From Trichobilharzia szidati (lineage: Eukaryota; Platyhelminthes; Trematoda; Strigeidida; Schistosomatidae): a stretch of DNA of 64,000 nucleotides. Positions 33,330 through 42,962 of this stretch are shown here, piece by piece. The notes below the pieces were generated by a model, which was not told where the DNA came from, did no database searches, and saw only the letters and a list, made by a program, of their open reading frames with translations. Location of the stretch: the NCBI GenBank assembly GCA_944472155.2, contig OX235277.1, positions 30,390,804 through 30,454,803 of the forward strand, in the 5' to 3' direction. The stretch's first letter is position 1; the number at the start of each line of letters is the position of its first letter. The position numbers and the translations under genes are program-made.

Positions 33330-33640
33330 CTCCTTTTTTTACCCATGTTCAACTAAATTATTTGACCCTTGCATAAGTTTACTGCTAACTTTACACCTCT
33401 ATTTAATTTGCATAATTTGCTCGTGATTCTAGAATATTCCTCAATAGTTTCTATGCACTCTAATATGTATATCAACGACTTTTATTCCTTTCAATTATGC
33501 TATTTATTCACGTCATATTAACAGGATTATTAACTAAAGTATTTGCATATTTTATATATTGATATTAGGCTGATCATAGTTATATACAACTGAGAAGAAC
33601 CAAAGGGACGTCAGTGGGTTCTTCACGCTTGCTTGTTTAA
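33330..33640 (+). repeat. Foldback-element half (right arm)
   Basis: Partner of 5500-5800. Confidence 0.65.
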
Positions 33641-33839
33641 ATTTATAAAAGGAAATAATAATTGTGTGAAATATATATGGATTTTTTTGATTGCCATTAA
33701 TTTGTATACATGCGTATCACATGTTTTGTTTGATCCATGTCGATGAGTGACATTCACTCTGTTTAGAAAACAAATACAGGGAATCTAAAAACATAACTAG
33801 ACATGAAATCGATCCACTCAGACCAAATAACCGACTACA

Positions 33840-34790
33840 ACAGTGATACTCAAACAGCCTGCAAAAGAAACTGTGTTAAACATTTTTCAAAAGAGTTAAA
33901 ACACACTTTATAATTTCAATCCATAGGAGGATAGAAGAGAAGTACTTATTAACTGTTTTAAAGGAAAATGAACACCTTTACAGTCTTATCAAAACATGTC
34001 TAAATTCGAATCAAACTACCAGCAAGCAACCATCCTCAGGAACCACAAGAAAATTCATCCTACCATATATATATATATATATATAATGTTTCTGAAATAA
34101 CTGTTAGATTAATAAAACCACTCGCAATACATATCACACACAAACTAATTCAAACACTTAATTCAAAGGCTCGCTGAACCGCGAAAGGAGACAACATCAA
34201 CAAGATGTACGAAATAAATTGGATGACTTGTGACAAGCCTTATATTGATCAAAGTGAACTGGATCCAGAATACAAGAACATGAACTAGCTGTCAAGGAAC
34301 ACGACATGTATTTTTTCATAACGATGCACGTAGACAAACCTGGAAACCATTTTGATATGGTAAAATGTAGAAATTAATTTTAAACAGTGAAAATACCTAA
34401 AATGCCAGAGAACTCCCAGAATTCTAATTATCAGATGAATCAACGATTAACAGACACATCACTATAGATCAAATTTACCAAATAGTAAAGTATAAACTGC
34501 ATGACAAGAAGATTCAAACCCGAACTCACTAAAAACGGTCAGTACTGATGTAAGCTGACAAATAATCACGACACATTGTCAGGAGATACAGTTAAATCGC
34601 TCATGGAGAATTCAAATAAGTTCACTTCATATTTAAGCTTTCGCTGAAGATGTTGTCTAGAAAGGCAATGACAGCTTCGCAGTTAAGTCAGCCAGCTCAG
34701 AGGATACAACCAAGTCAGAATGAAATTTCTCTGATTAAATTTCTGGTATTTCACTGGAGGACCAATGTTATCCATAGTATAATCGAAATG
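33840..34790 (+). pseudogene. PLE-C 3' end (right arm)
   Basis: Partner of 4335-5305, read here on the plus strand: KENEHLYSLIKTCLN, a linker interrupted by a TA tract (34064-34085), VSEITVRLIKPL, MYEINWMTCDKPYIDQ and HFDMV, then tail and 3' UTR. YID in place of YIG and several stops mark it as dead. Confidence 0.72.
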
Positions 34791-35289
34791 TTCTGACCAG
34801 TTCGTAACTTTCTCATACATTTAAACCATGTATCGCTGCGTATCTTATTTCGCGTATAAAATATCTAAAGATCACTCATAGCATTAACTTGTAATTCTAG
34901 CTTTCCCCTAGGATCAGTTTACATATACCATGATAAACAATCATTTATAATCCTATTCCTTAAAAAGTAAAAATGCCATTGAACAGAACATCCATATGTT
35001 CAGCTATAAATAACCTCTAGCATCAAACCTAAGATACCGTTTTGCGGACCCATTTGTGTATTATTCAAGGCTATGATTTTTATTCGATAACTTTGTAATC
35101 TGGCTACTAAATAAATACACATATACGTAATATTTGAAAAGTTATCGAGATGTTAACATCAACAGAATTACAGTTTGAAACTATGTTTGTATGAGTGACA
35201 ATATGCACGAAAATGTAATACTCCAGTTTTGAGCTTCTCACTTTTGAAATGGAAACGCAATTTATTAAGGTGTTTGGTTTACAGAGCTA

Positions 35290-35775
35290 TAGTAACCTGC
35301 TCTAATAATTGTCTTCATGGAGAACTCAATAATGTTAGAGAATTACTGAGTAAAAATGGATGGTGAGAAAAGTTTATTGATAAGTTTATGAATTTAGAGC
35401 CGATGAAAGCTAATATGTCACCTATCTAAATAACCCTTGGTGTTAAAGCTACAGTTCACTGTCTCTTCAAAACTGATCCTAATTTCATGTCAACAATTAG
35501 GGATAAACTACCTAATTTCATCTCTTCTGTCTATGTGTCTACCAGTTTGACTGCTTCTATAAAGGGCCACTTACACTGGATTTACAATTAGTCATGTTCA
35601 CCGTCACTGATGCATTTTATCAAGATCTAACGGATCAACTGAATTTCGAACAAAACAAAGAGAACAGACATCGAACAGGATAAAGTAACGTCGTTAAGTG
35701 TTTCGTTGATTCTTTTCACCTGCACATAATTTAATATCAGTAAAATGCAAAATATTCACATCCCTAAAATACCCA
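35290..35775 (+). pseudogene. PLE-B fragment and foldback tip (right arm)
   Basis: Partner of 3375-3860: PLE linker and the start of the GIY-YIG domain on the plus strand (35300-35690), followed by the foldback tip (35665-35770, minus). Substitutions against the left copy, such as in the region of 35560-35580, are more numerous than in the arm interior. Confidence 0.62.
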
Positions 35776-36189
35776 TTGAGTTATCAAGAAGATAAATGAC
35801 TATTTAGCGAAGGAAATATTCTTTATCGACGAAATCATCTTCACAGGCTGTACAGTCACATTTATTTTTACCAAAAATTCATGGTAGTCTATTACCGAGT
35901 AATAGGGGGTGACACTGTTGATATAACTACTCAGAAGTGGCTTTAGAAGTAGAAGCAAAAGCTGTGAATTACGTAATGCTCAACGGCACAAAGGAAGAAA
36001 GCGTTAGAAATCTGATAAGGTTAAATTTGTTATTGAATAAGAGGAAAGACAGTTGAGTATCAGTTTAACAAGTGTAAAGAGGGTGAGAAAATGTACAGGA
36101 GGAACATATGAGAGTGACAATGGGGAGTTAATTATTAAAGTAAAAGCAAACTAAAAGTAAAATTTTAAAAAATAGAAATGTTTACGGGA

Positions 36190-38335
36190 AACGACTAGTG
36201 AAGAGGTTAAGACCAAGGTAGAATAAGGGACTGGACAAACTTTTTCTGTATACAGAGTTCGGGGTTGTACTGACGAATTGCCAGCTCCTCCACCATACAA
36301 AAAAGCTGAAACCTGACACCCTTCGTACTATTTGGCCTCACCTTGTAGATGATCTTGAAAGGCGACTCTGGTGGAGCTACGTGGCTTGAGTTAACCAATT
36401 GCTCAAAGATTGGGCTAGTAACTGTCTTGCATTGCCCTTTTGCTAACCATGCCTGATAATGTTCAGATATTCTTTTGGAAACTGCGCACTTTGTGCGAAC
36501 AATATAACTAGCTCCGCAGGAGCAGATAAATTTATAGACACGCACTGAAGTGGCCCAAAGCGTCAGTTTATCCTTCACACATCCATTGGTCATTTGTCGG
36601 TTGTAGAAATTGATATGTAGCTCAGCCGTAAAGAGGGCTTTTCTCAGTGATCTGCATAGGCGGTTCTTCAGAATCTCAGCAGCGGTATCAGTTTCTAATT
36701 CAACGTTCACAAGAAGCAGTTTCTTAGGCACCGTCTGGGTTCTTTCAGCGTTTTACTTTAACTTCATGTTTTTCTCGATGAATCTTGGTGGATATCCATT
36801 TTCCATGAGGACTTGTCTGAGTCGCTTCAGTCCTCTTCGACTGTATCCCTGGAACAGATCCTTCTTACTCTTGAGGATAAGGATTGGATCGGATTTTTCT
36901 TTCTTCTCAAATGGACCCAACTAGGAAAATTCGTGTATTGACCATTCAATGTCGGTTTCCTTTAGACTGGTCTTCGAGGAGAACCATCAGATCTCCTATA
37001 TAGAAAAACATTCAAAAATGGAATTCCGAGTTCATCTCTGATTCAGATGTGAACTTAATGGCATGATGGCAGCTGCTGAACTCCTTAGTTATCATTTCGA
37101 TGTTAGTATTCTCGTCACATATGGTGAAAGTGTCATCCATGTATCTTTGGTACATATGGAAACTATCGATAGTGGGTCGTAACATACTAATCTCTAGACT
37201 TGTCAAGAAGCAATCTGCAAGTAAGGGACCCAGTGGTTACCTCATTACCACTCCATCTCTTTGTCTATCGATTGTGTTGTTGAACTTGAACTGGACATTA
37301 AAAATTCATATCAATAGTAGTTCCTTTAAGGAGTGGATTGGAACACCCACGTCTACATTATTATCCTCAGTGAATTTATGTATAAAGCAAATAGTTTTAG
37401 TGAGAGGAACATTAGTGAAGAGAGACGTCACATACAGAGATAACACTCTCTTCCAGGATACATTGGCACCACTTACTAAATCGACGCATTCAGATGAATC
37501 TGAAACACTATGCTGACAGAGATTATTTCTGATAGGCAGAAGGATATCTCCGAGCCATTTGGCAGTAGCATGATATGCGGAATTTGTCGCACCAAAGATT
37601 GGACTTGGTAGTACGTTCTCTTTGTGCACTTTCGGTGGACAATATAACTGGGAAATCACGGAACCCAAGAGGTGTATTTGTTCATTTAAGTCATAGCTGA
37701 TAATCGATTCGTTGTTCATCTTCTTCAGCATTTATTTTATCTGATCTTCAGTTTGTTCCGTTTGGTCTTTCTTGTTATTTTCTTTTAAAATTTGTTTTCA
37801 TCTGATATGATGGACCGCATTTTATCGACGTAGTCCTGGCGGTTCATCAGGACGATGCCAGCACCCTTATCGGGACGGATCAGAATCAAGTCTTTATTTC
37901 TTAAAATCTCACGTAGTTGCTTTCGGTGCTCAGCTGAAATCAATCGTTTTACATTTGGCTTTGTATTGATGTCAGCAATTCAATGCTATAAACTTGAATT
38001 GTTCATAGGATTATTTTGGCACTGGGGGAAGATCATTTGTCTGATGGATTAGTGCTTCAAACTGGAGTTTTAAATACAAGTTACTCGAATTTGTCGAAAT
38101 TTCGCAGAATTTTGGATCCAACGACAAAGCTTGTAATTGGATAAAAGTTAATGATATACTAGAGTAGTTGAAAATGTATTTCTCTGGTATGGCAGGTAAA
38201 CGCGAATAAGTGTCAGCATCTTTAAGACTATTTTTGGTAGATATAAATATGACTGTACAGCCTCTGTATATAATTTCGTCGATAAAGAAAATTTTCTTCG
38301 CTGATTTGTCATTTGTTTTCTTCATATTCACATTC
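36190..38335 (-). pseudogene. PLE-A, near full length, broken
   Basis: Minus strand, in order: N-terminal region from 38331 (ADTYSRLPAIPEKYIFNY, ALSLDPKFCEIS), a stop near 38011, then RPDKGAGIVLMN and QDYVDKM (37870-37800, typical PLE RT start), a further break, YCPPKVHKEN and LYVTSLFTNVPL (37731-37306), PLGPLLADCFL and YMDD (37143-37132, catalytic aspartates). After the arm boundary at 37042 comes the thumb, then a 174-codon frame (36731-36207) with VYKFICSCGASYIVRT, KRISEH and LCIQKKFVQSLILPWS. In all about 700 codons with several breaks. RT catalytic residues are present; the GIY-YIG motif has YIV for YIG. No intron was recognised. Confidence 0.87.
38225..38335. repeat. PLE-A 5' terminal-repeat-like segment
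   Basis: TATAAATATGACTGTACAGC and TTTCGTCGATAAAGAA recur at 3245-3345 (and 35800-35900) on the other side of PLE-A in opposite orientation relative to the element. Confidence 0.6.
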
Positions 38336-38336
38336 T

Positions 38337-38800
38337 TCAGTTATTGATCATAATGATGAATGATATTTTTATTGTAACGGTATTCTTTAAATAACACTGT
38401 ATATTCTGTATTTTTGATGTCTTAATCCCTGCTGTTTCACTTTTCTCATAAATGGTGATAGGTCCGTACTTCGTAATCACCATCCTCTCCTTCGTATCAA
38501 TGACTGCATCACTCTGTCGCAGAAAATTTGTCCCAACTATTTTTCGTCGTAATCCAGGCACAACAGTGAACTGGAACGTTTCTTTGCTATCTCCAATTAG
38601 AAAGCTACGGTCTGACATGTCGGTGATGTTTAACGCGTGTTCTCTTACTGTTTGAGCTGTCAATGAACATGGTCGGACGCTATGACATAGACTCTCATCT
38701 GTTGGTAAAACTGTTGCCCGTGTATCTGTTAAACATACTACATCTTGGTCATTAACTCACAACTTAGAATACATGGTCCCCCTGTCGATAACAAAGACAA
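38337..38800 (-). pseudogene. LTR-retrotransposon aspartic protease remnant (gypsy-like)
   Basis: The minus strand reads CLTDTRATVLP (the DTGA protease active-site block with G changed to R). After about 60 residues come FTVVPGLRRKIVGTNFL and DAVIDTKERMVI, the pattern LGxxFLxxxxAxIDxxxxxL that follows the protease in Ty3/gypsy polyproteins. The open part is 38663-38337 (108 codons). No RT, integrase or LTR was found next to it. It ends exactly where PLE-A begins, so PLE-A may have inserted into an older gypsy-like element. Recognition is by motif pattern only. Confidence 0.5.
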
Positions 38801-38804
38801 GGTA

Positions 38805-39585
38805 GAGTTTACATTCATGCTGATAGCCTCTGTTAAAACTTGGTCACATCACTAGTTCTCCACTTTATGGCTATTTTATGTAAGCCTGTAGGTGATCTAT
38901 TACTTGTTTCACTCGTTGGATAGCTGAAACAATTAGCAAGAAGTCCTGAATCTAGTTTTCTTGCCTATTAGCACCTGTCAGGGCTACGTTCCCCAAACCT
39001 CAAGACTTATATGTTCCCCATGGTTCAAACTCTCCGTCAACCAGTGTTGCAGATGGAAATGTTCGGGCATTGATTTACCTTGCGCATTAGTGTAATGAAT
39101 ACGTTAATTGATTGCTAGGTAGTAACCAATGTTATGCTGCACAAGCCTTAGTTCTGAGCAAATTTTATCACTTGAGCTTGCTGTAAAATCGTTTGGTTAA
39201 GAGAATTGCAATTTCTGTGAACTTTGAATCCGATCAGAATACAAATGGTTAGATTCTTAGGTGTTTGAAATAATGAGTGCTAGATTCGAGTCACAGTGAG
39301 AACACCAACATCGGTGATTAGAGATTGCAGGTATATCCAGTTGCCGAGTCCCATGTGGGAAGAAATGCACATTCTGTATTCCACTGCTGGTTACCACCCA
39401 GTAAGTAGCATTTAACCATGCAGCTAATCTGATGATGAATATATATATATTCACGTATTTCTCATTTAAACAATAACTGAGGTCAATTCTAATAACTGAA
39501 AGGCAGTTAATTAACTGGTTAACTGTTAAACTCAACCACTATACGGCTAGAAAATGCTAAAGCAACAACAAGCACCAATCACTAT
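38805..39585. other. No gene recognised
   Basis: The stretch 39100-39145 (TAGGTAGTAACCAATGTTATG) resembles one arm of the second tRNA-SINE unit, and 39275-39330 (GCTAGATTCGAGTCACAGTG) has a B-box-like core. Both are too decayed to delimit. Confidence 0.4.
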
Positions 39586-39589
39586 GGTC

Positions 39590-40165
39590 TGGGGAAATTT
39601 AGAGACAGTTACCTGCCTTATTCATTTAGGCAGTATTATGTCAACTACAGGCAGGTTTTATAGATGAAGAAGTCAAAGTCAAAATCGGAAAGGCAACACA
39701 AACCTTCATTGATCTGATATCAGTGCGTAAAACGGTCTCACTCAGAATACAGAACAATCGTAAGTTATTCATTTCTTCTACATAATTCAAAGACTTCACG
39801 TGCACAAGAGGCGTTTACATCAAACTAGCAGAGACTATATCTACATCTGCTCTCTCTAGCTCGACGCTGAAGATAAGGTGGTCGGCTACAAAGGATTACA
39901 AACAAGGAAGCCTGGCAACCAACCAACAAAGAAGCTGTCGACCAACAAATATGTAGAGGAAAATTAGGTGGATCAGACACGCTCTGAAGAGACCGTTGAG
40001 TGACAACACGCGTCAAGCAGAATCCTGAGGGGAACCCGAATGGGAAACGACGAGTTGGACATGAGTCCAAGTGTAATACAGAAGAGACCGTGTGAAGAAG
40101 GGGAAGAAGAAGCGCACTTGTAGTCGTGAAGCCAGCTAAAGAAGACTTCAGAGGAGATGTAATCC
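39590..40165 (+). pseudogene. RTE LINE C-terminal and 3' fragment
   Basis: The plus strand holds the RTE protein end in broken frames (FIDEEVKVKIGKATQTFIDL-like region at about 39660, then the region matching IRHALKRPLS at 39970) and a 3' part with CGAATGGGAAACGACGAG. It runs straight into the hammerhead-type SINE piece at 40168. Confidence 0.72.
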
Positions 40166-40167
40166 AG

Positions 40168-40275
40168 TTGATGCGTACTGATGAAGAGTCCCAAACTAGG
40201 AAGAAACAGCTGTCCAGTACTGCAAGGTTTTCCAGTGGCTCTCTAACTGATGTCAGGTCATGATACAATCCTCCA
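40168..40275 (+). mobile_element. Hammerhead-type SINE piece with best-preserved core
   Basis: It contains CTGATGAAGAGTCCCAAACT, then AGGAAGAAACAGCTGTCCAG and TACTGC, and the tail CTCTAACTGATGTCAGG. The CTGATGA box and GAAAC box of the hammerhead are both present, a GTC lies where cleavage would occur, and GTAC flanks occur on both sides as a possible stem I. However, the segment between the boxes carries extra bases compared with the schistosome consensus as I know it, and GGAC is GGAA, so activity is doubtful. The tRNA-like head is absent. Confidence 0.65.
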
Positions 40276-40279
40276 TCTG

Positions 40280-40830
40280 ATCTAGATGTGTTACTGAAAG
40301 CCTATTTTCGACTCAGACCCAAGTGGAATAATAATAATAATATAAATAATCCTATGTAATAGTTTAACTGATGAAAATTATAGAATTTAAACTTATACAG
40401 GCTTTGTTTGCCCATAACAATTACTTCTAGTCTTTCCGGTATGTGAAGTAATCCAAAGAGACAAAAAGATAAAGACGTGAAAACTTTATAAATATCCATA
40501 CCACTGGCATTACGAAAGCTATGCAGTTAATAGCCAACTGGTAGCCTATTGATTTGAACAATTCTATGTACATATATTTATCAGTCTAAGGAAAAAAACA
40601 CCAAACCTAAACTAGACAAAAACAAGTAACTATAAGGAATGACATGAATTCTATATTTCTACCATTTGTCCACTTTTTCTCAACCAAATGTCATCGCCAT
40701 CTGCTTACATCAGTTGTAAGAAAAGACACCGAGAGGTAGAAAGGAAGACGAAGAAGAGAGGAAGACACACCATGCTTAGAAATAATTAATACAGGTTCAG
40801 AAAGTCAGAAAAAGACTTCAACAGATGAAG
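40280..40830. other. No gene recognised
   Basis: AT-rich with short simple repeats (AATAATAATAAT at 40328). A 65-codon minus-strand frame (40302-40499) has no domain. Confidence 0.45.
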
Positions 40831-40834
40831 TATG

Positions 40835-41860
40835 ATTATTATTATTATTGTTCCCTTTGATTTCAATTAAAATTTAGGGCTTCAGCAACACATCTCCAGT
40901 TTGTTCTATTTTCTGCTGTCCTCCTTAGCTGGGTCCACGATTGCCTATCATCTCTCATCTCCTCCTTGCGCGATCTCCTCCATGTCACCTTTGGGCGACC
41001 CAATCGGGTTCCACTCTAGCGATGGCCTGACGTATGATGTCGCCTAACGTCCCTCGATCCATATTCACTACCTTCTGTATATTTTTTGATCAGGGGGTTC
41101 TTGGTCGGTTTGTTCCCAGAGTTTCTTGGTGCCAATTTTTTCAAGCCATTTGATCTTCAGTATGGAGCCAGAGAAGGTAGCTGTTGATAAAAGTCTGCAA
41201 CAAGTTAGTGGAAATGCTTTACTTGATTTGCTACGTTTCTGAACCATTTAAAAGAATTGACTGATTGACTTAACATTGGTGTTGAAAATCCAAATCTTGT
41301 TCTTTATGCTGACTGAGTGCAGAAGATTTCCAAACAGATTTCAGACTGATGAAGGTGTATCTTGTCTTTTCGGTTCTCACTGGCTTTAACAGCCTCATCC
41401 GTGTCGCCTGTAGTTGAAACGACTCTACTTACAATAGTGAAAGAAGTGACCTCTTTCAAATGTCTTCAGTTGATGGTGATTGGTGGTGCCTATTGTTGAT
41501 GTTTGTCGAGTATCTTCATTACCTCTGTATTCTTTATGTCCACTTGAAATCCTGTCTCCGCTACTTCTTCAACTCGTTTGTTGCTTTTCGCCCGCAGGTC
41601 TTCCAGTTTGCGTGACATTACGCATAAATCATTCACGTAATCCAGATCTTCTAGTGTCTTCTTACCAGTTCAACGTACTTCTGTCTTCTCGCTACCCACA
41701 GTATGATGCATGATCCATTCAACCACAGTTATAAATATCATTGGTGATAATAGGTAGTCTTGTCTTATTCCTGCATTAACTTCAAAGGCTTCACTGAGTT
41801 TTCCATTGTGGATCACTTGAAACGTGCCATTGTCATATAGCTTTTAAAATGAGGCTAATA
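40835..41860 (-). pseudogene. RTE LINE fragment (RT end, C-terminus, 3' UTR)
   Basis: The 3' end is an ATT tract at 40836-40850. Upstream on the minus strand are the 3' UTR, a C-terminal region, then RT C-terminal sequence (AETGFQVDIKNTEVMKI at about 41545) and a decayed active-site block reading LDYVNDLCVMSRKLEDL (usual FADD changed to VND). Next comes a short piece around the GxxQG block, and the copy ends near 41845. It is 5'-truncated, older than the arm copies and clearly dead. Confidence 0.8.
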
Positions 41861-42245
41861 ATGTGCTGCAGCACTCCGTGGCATTGAAGTGGTTTCAAGA
41901 TACCTTGACGTTCAACGCCTTTTTCCACTCAGCATACAGGAAAATGTGACAAAATATGTACATTTACTTGCGCATATTGAAAACATATATTTCCAAGTGT
42001 GTTGAGATCAGTAAAATCAAGCACTCCATACAACAAGAGATAGATTTGTAATTGACTTGACTCTCCAGTTATACACTGTGGATTGGCAGACTTTAAAATT
42101 AATGTGCTAAACATTAGACAGAGTCCCAGTAGTTGTGGGAATGATGAGCACTCTCCTGTAAATGACACAAAGATGACTTTACCCATTTTTAGTTAGAAAT
42201 TAAAAATAATTGCATTCCTTCGAAACATTGTGTATAACCATTTTT

Positions 42246-42880
42246 TCAAACAAATCTTTTTACTAATTTCGTGTAGGTACCGGTCCTGGGATCCACAAAA
42301 TCAGTGGAATGGTTGACACTGTAATGAACACAATCAAATGAAGACAAAGTGCTATTTCCATAACACTCATCTGTGTGCGTTGTAGATCCACGTTTTACCG
42401 GCTTGGTAATTATTGGAATTAAAGTAGAAATATTCTTTCGATGAAATCTTTCCATTAGGTGGTATCGTATAATCCAAAGAGCCAAACGTCATTAGTCTTT
42501 CGCTGACTCAGTTGCATTTTCTTTTTACGAACACTGTTTCGTCTGTGTGTACTACAATACTTCCTCTTTCCAATAAAGAAGCTAATCTCCTCATTCTCCA
42601 TGATTCTGTTCTCTGCTTCAGCAGCTGTAGCTGTCACACAATGCTTTAATATCCAACACTTGCAAATATATAGAATGCAAGTCAATGAAAGGTAATACCT
42701 AGCAGAATATTTGCTTGCGAAATAATATAACTATCACCTTACCATATCTCACACCAGTTCGCCTCCAACAGACATTACAGTTGAAAGCGTGCTCACTAAT
42801 AATAGTTCTGCTAAAGCATCATATACTCATAGTTCCTCCACAAGAACAAATCCTCCTGTTGCCAGTGAATCTAATATCTA
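42246..42880 (-). pseudogene. Merlin-type DNA transposase remnant
   Basis: Minus strand, in two frames: a possible zinc-binding start (RICSCGGTMS then FNCNVCWRRTGVRYG, 42875-42745), then ENRIMENEEISFFIGKRKYC (42600-42550) and NDVWLFGLYD. After one shift it reads STLIPIITKPVKRGSTTHTD, then VHYSVNHSTDFVDPRTGTYT (42330-42270). The blocks match the ISXO2/Merlin transposase core, whose usual forms are EIDESLFGKRKY, WVFG, LLPIIxxxxxPGTxIxSDxW and NHSxxFVDPxTGAHTxxIE. The first Asp is Glu-rich but not clear, the second Asp is kept and the final Glu is lost. Merlin elements are known from schistosomes. No terminal inverted repeats were found, so it is a broken relic. Confidence 0.75.
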
Positions 42881-42962
42881 AATAATACTGAAACACTAAA
42901 TTTCAAAAGTAAGTCGATAAAAGTTAATCTTTAAGCAACAATAAGTACCAGTCACATGATAA

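Larger units (their letters stand above)
28200..37042. repeat. Right arm of large inverted duplication
   Basis: Reverse-complement partner of 2103-10767. On the outer side, PLE-A continues uninterrupted past 37042 to about 38335, so this arm keeps the whole element that is cut in the left arm. On the inner side the RTE LINE stops near 28200 and is joined to a different RTE fragment, whereas the left arm keeps the RTE 5' part. Compared with the left arm it carries an extra SINE (about 28610-28786) and lacks 15 bases near 29310. Confidence 0.96.

Noticed and set aside
2103..37042. Programmed inversion system or other exotic host function for the inverted repeat
   Set aside because: No recombinase or regulated gene lies in the spacer; transposon-mediated rearrangement explains what is seen.
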